From assembly GCA_003519375.1 (NCBI GenBank), contig DOWV01000207.1, positions 1-11,048 of the forward strand: a stretch of DNA of 11,048 bases, given 5' to 3'. Positions 6,063-11,048 of the stretch are shown here, piece after piece (within the stretch, counting starts at the first letter, position 1; each line of letters starts with the position of its first letter). The DNA is from Bacteroidota bacterium. Lineage in GTDB: Bacteria; Bacteroidota; Ignavibacteria; UBA10030. Under the pieces are notes generated by a model, which saw only the letters and a list, made by a program, of their open reading frames with translations, searched no databases and was not told the DNA's origin. The translations under genes and the position numbers were made by a program.

Positions 6063-7223
6063 TCAGGACCACACACCCGGAATCTTCATTCCGCAGAAGC
6101 CGCACGCGTTTCCTTTGAGGTTTTTCTGCAGAATCTGGTAGCCCCTCCGTTCGATGATCATTTTGTGACAGGAGTGACAATAAGTGTTCTCAGCGAAGTG
6201 CCCCGGAACGTTGCCAACATAGACATACTGCATGCCTGCTGCTGTCGCGATCTCTCTCGCCTTGTCGAGTGTCGCGACCGGCGTGAGCGGCAGCTGGTTC
6301 AGCTTATAAAGAGGTGTGAACCGGCTGAAGTGCATCGGACATTCGCGAAGACCATGTGCCACCAGCCAGTCACACATGCGTTTTACGGTATCGAGATTGT
6401 CAGTCCAGGTCGGGATCAGGAGGTTTGTGATTTCCAGCCACACGCCTTCTTCTTTGAGGATCTGAAGGGACTTCAGGACAGGATCGAGATGGCCGCGAGT
6501 GAGCTTGTGATAGACATTCTCGTCGAAACTTTTCAGATCGATATTTGCAGCATCGAGGACCTTACAGAGCTTTCTGAGCGGCTCTTCATGAATATATCCG
6601 TTCGACTTCCACACGTTCCGGATCTTCTTCTTGCGGGCCAGCGTGGCGATGTCCAGGGCATACTCGTAAAATGTCGTCGGCTCAGAGTACGTAAAGGCAA
6701 TTGATTCGGAGCCATACCTGAGGCACTCGGCGACGACCTGGTCCGGCATGAGATCGTAGTTCTTCGTTTCCAATGGACTGAATTGGGAAATCTCCCAGTT
6801 CTGGCAGTTGAGACATGAAAATGTACATCCCGCAACGGCGATCGAGAAAGCTCGCGTTGTCGGGAGAAAATGGAAAAAGGGTTTCTTCTCAATCGGATCG
6901 ATATGAACCGCACAAGGATTGCCGTAGGCGATCGAAAACAACTTCCCGTCATGGTTGATTCGGTTTCGGCAGATTCCACTCTCTCCGCTTTGAAGTATGC
7001 ATCCGTTCGGACACTTCAGGCATTCCAGCCCGGCATCTGTTTTTCGATAGAACACCGCCTCCTTGCTCCACTTCCACAGGTCATCGGATCCCTGGATGGA
7101 AAGTCCCTCCCCCCTCCCGGGCAAAGCAAAGGCGGTCAAACCGCTTGCCGATAGAGCCATGCCGCCGGAGCACATCAGGCACCGGCGCATGAACTCCCGT
7201 TTCGTGATCAGTCCTGGTTCCAT
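6063..7223 (-). CDS. amrS: AmmeMemoRadiSam system radical SAM enzyme with Tat-like leader
   Basis: A 386-residue protein from the ATG at 7223 (a TTG at 7241 would add six residues). The radical SAM cluster motif CxxxCxxC is C133, C137, C140 in AGCTFSCLNCQNWE. It should hold a [4Fe-4S] cluster that cleaves S-adenosylmethionine. Before it is the family's extra cysteine region, CLKCPNGC...GICRNR (C68, C71, C75, C85). After it come TYSEPTTFYEYALD and NIDLKSFDENVYHKLT, and a C-terminal zinc-like CxxC (349/352) with CGFCG (374/377). This pattern fits the radical SAM member of the AMMECR1-Memo-radical SAM trio. Residues 6-35 form an unusual leader: TKREFMRR resembles the Tat motif (S/T)RRxFLK with KR for RR, followed by a Ser/Gly/Ala/Leu-rich core ending near FALPG. 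The start lies 5 nt beyond the stop of the membrane protein gene. The reaction is not known to me. Confidence 0.88.
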   Translation of the reverse strand: MEPGLITKREFMRRCLMCSGGMALSASGLTAFALPGRGEGLSIQGSDDLWKWSKEAVFYRKTDAGLECLKCPNGCILQSGESGICRNRINHDGKLFSIAYGNPCAVHIDPIEKKPFFHFLPTTRAFSIAVAGCTFSCLNCQNWEISQFSPLETKNYDLMPDQVVAECLRYGSESIAFTYSEPTTFYEYALDIATLARKKKIRNVWKSNGYIHEEPLRKLCKVLDAANIDLKSFDENVYHKLTRGHLDPVLKSLQILKEEGVWLEITNLLIPTWTDNLDTVKRMCDWLVAHGLRECPMHFSRFTPLYKLNQLPLTPVATLDKAREIATAAGMQYVYVGNVPGHFAENTYCHSCHKMIIERRGYQILQKNLKGNACGFCGMKIPGVWS

Positions 7224-7227
7224 GAGG

Positions 7228-9405
7228 CTACCCGGCTTCAAATCGTGTTTTCGATTTCGTTAAGGCAATGATACCCGTCAGGATGGTCAAAAGCGCCACG
7301 ATAAAACAAACGCCGGCGAGTCCGACCGACGGGATCAGAACGGTCGTTACGAGCAATGCTCCCAACGCGGAACCGATCAGATCGACGGCGTAGAGCTCGG
7401 AAGCCACATCCGAAAGTGATCCCCCGCGCAGCAATGATGCAATCGAAAACTCAAGTCCCACGAGCACTGCAATAAGAAAGGTCATGAACGGAAAGACGGC
7501 AAACGTGAGCATCGGAGGGATTTTACTCACGTCGAATCCAAGGAAAAGCGTGCCGAAAGTTAAAGCATAGAACGCAATACCCAGTTGAACGAACGAGTAA
7601 TTCCGGAATGAGACATTTCGCACGAGGCGCCTGCGAGCCAGCGCACCGACAGCCAATCCACCCATAAAGACCGTAATGATGATCCCCAGCATCTGATAGA
7701 CATAGCCATAAAGCGCTTGAAACGCTATGAGGATGATCATCTCGATACACGAAGCAGCGAATCCTCCCGAGAGAAGCCCGGCTGAGACAGCGTTCACGTG
7801 CCGTACGCTCAGAGCAAGGAGCGCCGCGGCCATGATTCCGACGATCCAGAAATTCGAACGGAAATAGTTGAGCCAGTGCACCATCTGTCTGTAGTAGGCG
7901 ACAGGCGTGAAATCCCCGTTTACAGAAGCTCCCGGGTCAAGAGTCGCTGCGATCAGCATGCTCCTCCGCTCGAGATCCCGATCGTCAAGGTAGTACTGAT
8001 TGACATAGGTTGTGGCGACTCCGTTTTGAGCCACCAGGCGCCCGATCCGGACATCGAGACTGGAATCGGATGCGAGAAGATAGGTCCTCTGACCGGGCAC
8101 TGTCAGCACATGACGAAAGTATATACGAAGTGTGTTCACCAGCGTTGAATTCAGGCGGCGGGCATCATCGCTTTGATAATCCGTTGCCGGCAACAATCCG
8201 AGAGAGAGAACTGCGTCGTGACTCATCCGTGCTTTCACGCTTCCGAAGAACTCCATCGTGTAGAAACGATTGAGCTGGACGGTAGAGGGCTCCGGCACGT
8301 TCAACAGCACGACATCATAAACTGCCGTGGCGGACCGCAGAAATATCCGCACATCCTCGTTCACGACAGTGACCCGGCTATCGTTGAGCGCGGCCGTATG
8401 TCGCCTGGCGGCTTCGATGATCCGCGGATTCACATCGACGTACTCAAGCTTCTCGACTCCGTACTTGAGCACCTCGAGCGGCGCACCGGAGGTTGCTCCC
8501 GAAACCATGAGCACTCTCTTCGCCGACGGGCGTTGAGCCATCGCGTAGTGCACGGGTTCTTCGCTCCCGGCGACGTCCTGCGTCGACGATAAAATGACAC
8601 TGTTTTCAAAACAATTCAATTGGCCTGCCTGCTCTGTCACTGTCAGATTGCCATAGGGAGAATCCCTGGACGAGAGAATCTGCTGGCCCGGGAATAGGAA
8701 CCGCCGCGTAGCGATGTCGAGGTCGATAAGCGTTGCCGGCACGAAAAAGAGGACGAGTCCGCCCAACAGGAGAATTCTCGTGATCGGTTGTTCACGCGCC
8801 AGCGCAAGCGCCGCCAGGATGTTGAGGGCAAAGAGCGCGGCAAGAACCTGCATCGCATTGAGAACAAAGGCGAGCAGCAGGCTGAAGGCGATTCCGCCCG
8901 CGAAGCTGCCAACCGACTCGGCCCCGTAGACGGCGGCGACGATCACGGGCCGATCCGTACGCGAACCGGCAGAGGCAAGAACCGTGAACATGAATCCGGC
9001 CAGCAAACAATACGGCATCAGCAGCACAAACGAACTCCAGGCAGCCGAGACCAGATCGACCATCGTGCCGACAGGAAAGACAATCGCCCTGAGGTACCGG
9101 AGGGCTGAAACCGTCAGGGCGGGAAGAATGCCGATCACCAAGACGGCAACTTGGAGGAGTCGCCGGGGAGGGTCAATATGCTTTCGTCGCCGCCCGAGGA
9201 GAGCGCCGAGGCCGGTGAGGGCCATCCAATTCGCAAGCATCACGCCGATAACGAGCTCGTTGCCGTAGAACGCGGAGATGAGCTCCCTCAGAAGCACGAC
9301 CTGAGTCGTCATCGACGTCAAGCCGAGCACAAAAGCAATAAGCGAGATGTCCCAGGCAGGAATGTCCGGGTGAGGCAGGCGTTCATCCTCCGGGAAGCTG
9401 TTCAT
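7228..9405 (-). CDS. Polytopic membrane protein with spermidine-synthase-like domain
   Basis: A 725-residue protein with about seven hydrophobic segments (20-230), a soluble Rossmann domain (about 240-490) and about seven more segments (518-715). The soluble part resembles polyamine aminopropyltransferases: SPYGNLTV (249-256), the nucleotide-loop region VLMVSGATSG (298-307), YVDVNPRII (322-330), D351, and YDVVLLNVPEPSTVQLNRFY (363-382). The family's loop GGGDG is altered to SGATSG, and the catalytic Asp of the DSSDP motif is Asn (N369), with E372-P373 for Asp-Pro. Ordinary spermidine synthase activity is therefore doubtful. Positive clusters at 72-82, 591-602 and the C-terminus suggest these loops are cytoplasmic, which would put the soluble domain outside. 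The ATG overlaps the stop of the Memo-AMMECR1 gene by 4 nt. It belongs to the fused membrane/spermidine-synthase group; its substrate is unknown. Confidence 0.87.
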   Translation of the reverse strand: MNSFPEDERLPHPDIPAWDISLIAFVLGLTSMTTQVVLLRELISAFYGNELVIGVMLANWMALTGLGALLGRRRKHIDPPRRLLQVAVLVIGILPALTVSALRYLRAIVFPVGTMVDLVSAAWSSFVLLMPYCLLAGFMFTVLASAGSRTDRPVIVAAVYGAESVGSFAGGIAFSLLLAFVLNAMQVLAALFALNILAALALAREQPITRILLLGGLVLFFVPATLIDLDIATRRFLFPGQQILSSRDSPYGNLTVTEQAGQLNCFENSVILSSTQDVAGSEEPVHYAMAQRPSAKRVLMVSGATSGAPLEVLKYGVEKLEYVDVNPRIIEAARRHTAALNDSRVTVVNEDVRIFLRSATAVYDVVLLNVPEPSTVQLNRFYTMEFFGSVKARMSHDAVLSLGLLPATDYQSDDARRLNSTLVNTLRIYFRHVLTVPGQRTYLLASDSSLDVRIGRLVAQNGVATTYVNQYYLDDRDLERRSMLIAATLDPGASVNGDFTPVAYYRQMVHWLNYFRSNFWIVGIMAAALLALSVRHVNAVSAGLLSGGFAASCIEMIILIAFQALYGYVYQMLGIIITVFMGGLAVGALARRRLVRNVSFRNYSFVQLGIAFYALTFGTLFLGFDVSKIPPMLTFAVFPFMTFLIAVLVGLEFSIASLLRGGSLSDVASELYAVDLIGSALGALLVTTVLIPSVGLAGVCFIVALLTILTGIIALTKSKTRFEAG

Positions 9406-10940
9406 TGCTTGACCTGATCCTCGTTCTCTCGGCGGAGATGCAGTTCTTTTTCACTGAAGATCAACGCTTCATAGACATAGAGCTCAGCATCCTTCCACCC
9501 GTTCCATCCAATGCCGGCTTTGTCCCGGGCACAATGGCCGAGAAATTCATCCTTCGACCAACCCGTTTCCGCGGCGACCTGAGGAAGGAATGTGCCGGCC
9601 CGTGTGCCTTTCCTCATGTAGATGCCATGTTTTCCAAGCTGGAATTCATCGATCGATTTGATACGCCGCATCGGCGTCAGCACGGAAATCTCGATCTCCA
9701 AGCCGCTTATTTCGTTGGCCGACACCGGGGTGAAGCGATAGTCTTCTGTCGATGAAGAGACGGCCATCTGTTGCACGACTTTGAACAGCGGCACCGATGC
9801 ATCGAACCTTCCTATGCAGCCGCGCAGTCCGCCGTTCTTTCGCAGCGTGACAAAGGCACCGCATTTTGTCTGAAGTGCCGAGGACCAATCAGAAGCATTC
9901 AGCGGTTTCAACGCCAGCTTTCCGACATGCTCCTCGATCGTCTTCCTGGCAAGCACGAGCAATTGCTTCTTGTCCGGATCGGACAATCCGAATGCAGATT
10001 TCCTCTGATCCGGTTGAAGCGAGACCGCCATTGCATAGTAGCCGACGACCTGATCCTTCTGTCCGACCGACGCGTCTCCCGAGTTCTTGTAGTCGATGAC
10101 ATCGATCCGGGCACCGGGTTCATTCTCGACGAGGTACATCAATGTCAATACACACGGCCAGCCACACAGGCTCGTAGCGAGGTTCGGAGTCTTGGACTCT
10201 GCGTTCTCTCTGATAGCAGCAAGAAGATTATCAGGTGACCGGGAGGCGATAGCATCAGCCGTGTGCTTGTCCACACGCCTGGCGTCCTCGTACGGCGGGT
10301 AATGAGAAAAGTCTGTGCTGATCACAAAGAGATTGTTTTGGCCGAAGTATGGGCGGAGGACCTCTGCGATCTCCTTGCAGACGGCCGGCGAGCTCGATCC
10401 GATGACAATCGGGACGATGCGAAGTTTCTTCCCCAGCCTCTGTTGAAGAAACGGAATCTGCACCTCTATGCTGTGTTCCTCCAGGTGTGCGTCCCGCCTC
10501 GACGAAAACGATTTGCCGGCGGCGACGAGCTGCCTCCCCAATGAGGTGTTCACCTGAACGGCGCCGAACGGCATCGAAAAGTCCCCATCGGTATAAACCG
10601 AGGCCCCCTCGAATCCCACGCGATGACTGGGCCCGAGGATGAAGACGTTCTCGTAGCGATAGTCCGGATCGATCTGGTTGTAGCCTGACGCGGCGACTCC
10701 TCCAGAATAGACATATCCGGCGTGAGGGACGACGATGGCAACCACAAGTTCGGGGGTTTTCGCGGGGAATGCATGCGCGAACAAGTTCTGCAATGTCGAC
10801 CGGAGCTCGTTGGTGTTGCCCGGATAGAACCGATCAGCCCAGGCGGCTTTTCTCTCGATTGACTGTGAGGGAGATTCAGGTGGCAGGACACAAACCAACG
10901 CGAGTGCCAGGAAAATGGCAGTCACAGATCGGATCTTCAT
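9402..10940 (-). CDS. Exported Memo-AMMECR1 fusion protein (AmmeMemoRadiSam proteins B and A)
   Basis: A 512-residue protein from the ATG at 10940, chosen because AAGGAGG lies 8 nt upstream and the ATG opens directly into a signal peptide (MKIRSVTAIFLALALVCVLP; likely cleaved near residue 25-28). Residues about 36-310 are a Memo domain, related to class III extradiol dioxygenases. The metal-site residues known from human MEMO1 are all present: H73 (PHAGYVYSG), H106 (GPSHRVG), D210/H213 (STDFSHYPPY) and C259 (SLCGWP). H156 in EEHSIEVQ is also conserved. Residues about 317-497 are an AMMECR1 domain with the hallmark LRGCIG (372-377), ISVLTPMRRI, and FLPQVAAETGWSKDEFL. It leads an operon with the membrane protein (4-nt overlap) and the radical SAM enzyme. 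Iron or copper binding is inferred from the family; the enzymatic reaction is not known to me. The signal peptide makes a periplasmic location likely. Confidence 0.92.
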   Translation of the reverse strand: MKIRSVTAIFLALALVCVLPPESPSQSIERKAAWADRFYPGNTNELRSTLQNLFAHAFPAKTPELVVAIVVPHAGYVYSGGVAASGYNQIDPDYRYENVFILGPSHRVGFEGASVYTDGDFSMPFGAVQVNTSLGRQLVAAGKSFSSRRDAHLEEHSIEVQIPFLQQRLGKKLRIVPIVIGSSSPAVCKEIAEVLRPYFGQNNLFVISTDFSHYPPYEDARRVDKHTADAIASRSPDNLLAAIRENAESKTPNLATSLCGWPCVLTLMYLVENEPGARIDVIDYKNSGDASVGQKDQVVGYYAMAVSLQPDQRKSAFGLSDPDKKQLLVLARKTIEEHVGKLALKPLNASDWSSALQTKCGAFVTLRKNGGLRGCIGRFDASVPLFKVVQQMAVSSSTEDYRFTPVSANEISGLEIEISVLTPMRRIKSIDEFQLGKHGIYMRKGTRAGTFLPQVAAETGWSKDEFLGHCARDKAGIGWNGWKDAELYVYEALIFSEKELHLRRENEDQVKQ

Positions 10941-10948
10941 TCGGGGTG

Positions 10949-10955
10949 CCTCCTT
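10949..10955 (-). promoter_or_regulatory. Ribosome binding site AAGGAGG of the Memo-AMMECR1 gene
   Basis: AAGGAGG is followed by CACCCCGA and the ATG at 10940 on the minus strand. It rules against the upstream in-frame start at 10979, which would add 13 residues in front of the signal peptide. Confidence 0.75.
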
Positions 10956-11014
10956 CAGGAAACGGATGCGAAGAAGCACGAGTTCAGTAGCACGGTGCGG
11001 AAGTGTTCAGCGGC

Positions 11015-11043
11015 AAAGTAGCGTAGTTTGCCCGGAAAGGCAA
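11015..11043 (-). promoter_or_regulatory. Candidate promoter of the Memo-AMMECR1 operon
   Basis: On the minus strand TTGCCT (11043-11038), a 17-nt spacer and TACTTT (11020-11015) resemble a housekeeping promoter and would give a leader of about 65 nt. A short inverted repeat, TTGCC/GGCAA, overlaps the -35 region and could be an operator. Nothing else is recognised between 10941 and the window end. Confidence 0.4.
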
Positions 11044-11048
11044 CCGTC

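Noticed and set aside
5997..6704. Plus-strand open frame of 235 codons opposite the radical SAM gene
   Set aside because: The minus strand holds the cysteine motifs of a known family over the same bases; the plus-strand product is unrecognisable.
10850..10890. Lipobox in the Memo-AMMECR1 signal peptide (LALVC)
   Set aside because: Val precedes the Cys where lipoproteins need Ala, Gly or Ser, and the Cys lies inside the hydrophobic core, so a normal Sec signal is more likely.
10938..10979. Upstream start for the Memo-AMMECR1 gene at 10979
   Set aside because: It would place 13 charged residues before the signal peptide and put the strong AAGGAGG site inside the coding region. The ATG at 10940 is correctly spaced from that site.

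Overview
The window is a compact, high-GC (roughly 55%) chromosomal segment of a Gram-negative-type bacterium. It has strong Shine-Dalgarno sites (GGAGG about 8 nt before ATG), overlapping stop/start codons, Sec and Tat-like export signals, a pilus/secretion ATPase fragment and a DUF5107-TPR protein. This mixture fits the Ignavibacteria/Chlorobi/FCB side of the bacteria or a similar uncultured phylum. The lineage is an inference with low confidence. I see no mobile elements, tRNA, rRNA or CRISPR.

Left block (1-1021, minus strand): a tightly coupled signalling operon. It runs from a CheY-like response regulator, through a small double zinc-ribbon protein, into the N-terminal part of a GspE/PilB-type ATPase cut off by the window edge. 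The zinc-ribbon protein ends in a peptide that resembles the CheY-binding peptide of FliM. A 340-bp divergent intergenic region with several inverted repeats separates this operon from a plus-strand PAS histidine kinase (1362-2606). The kinase has a Cys/His cluster in its sensor domain and a degenerate ATP-binding G1 box.

Right block (2708-10940, minus strand): a large exported DUF5107-TPR protein lies downstream of a three-gene, overlapping operon. Read in the direction of transcription, the operon encodes (1) a Memo-AMMECR1 fusion with a Sec signal peptide, (2) a polytopic membrane protein with an embedded spermidine-synthase-like Rossmann domain, and (3) the AmmeMemoRadiSam-type radical SAM enzyme with a Tat-like leader. 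AmmeMemoRadiSam (AMMECR1 + Memo + radical SAM) is a recognised conserved trio whose chemistry I do not know to be settled.

The most interesting feature is that every component of this copy appears to be extracytoplasmic or membrane-bound. The membrane component carries an altered aminopropyltransferase active site, and charge distribution places it on the outer face. The three genes may form an envelope-located redox or modification pathway, possibly with the exported DUF5107-TPR protein downstream. That reading is inference from signal sequences, overlaps and motifs.
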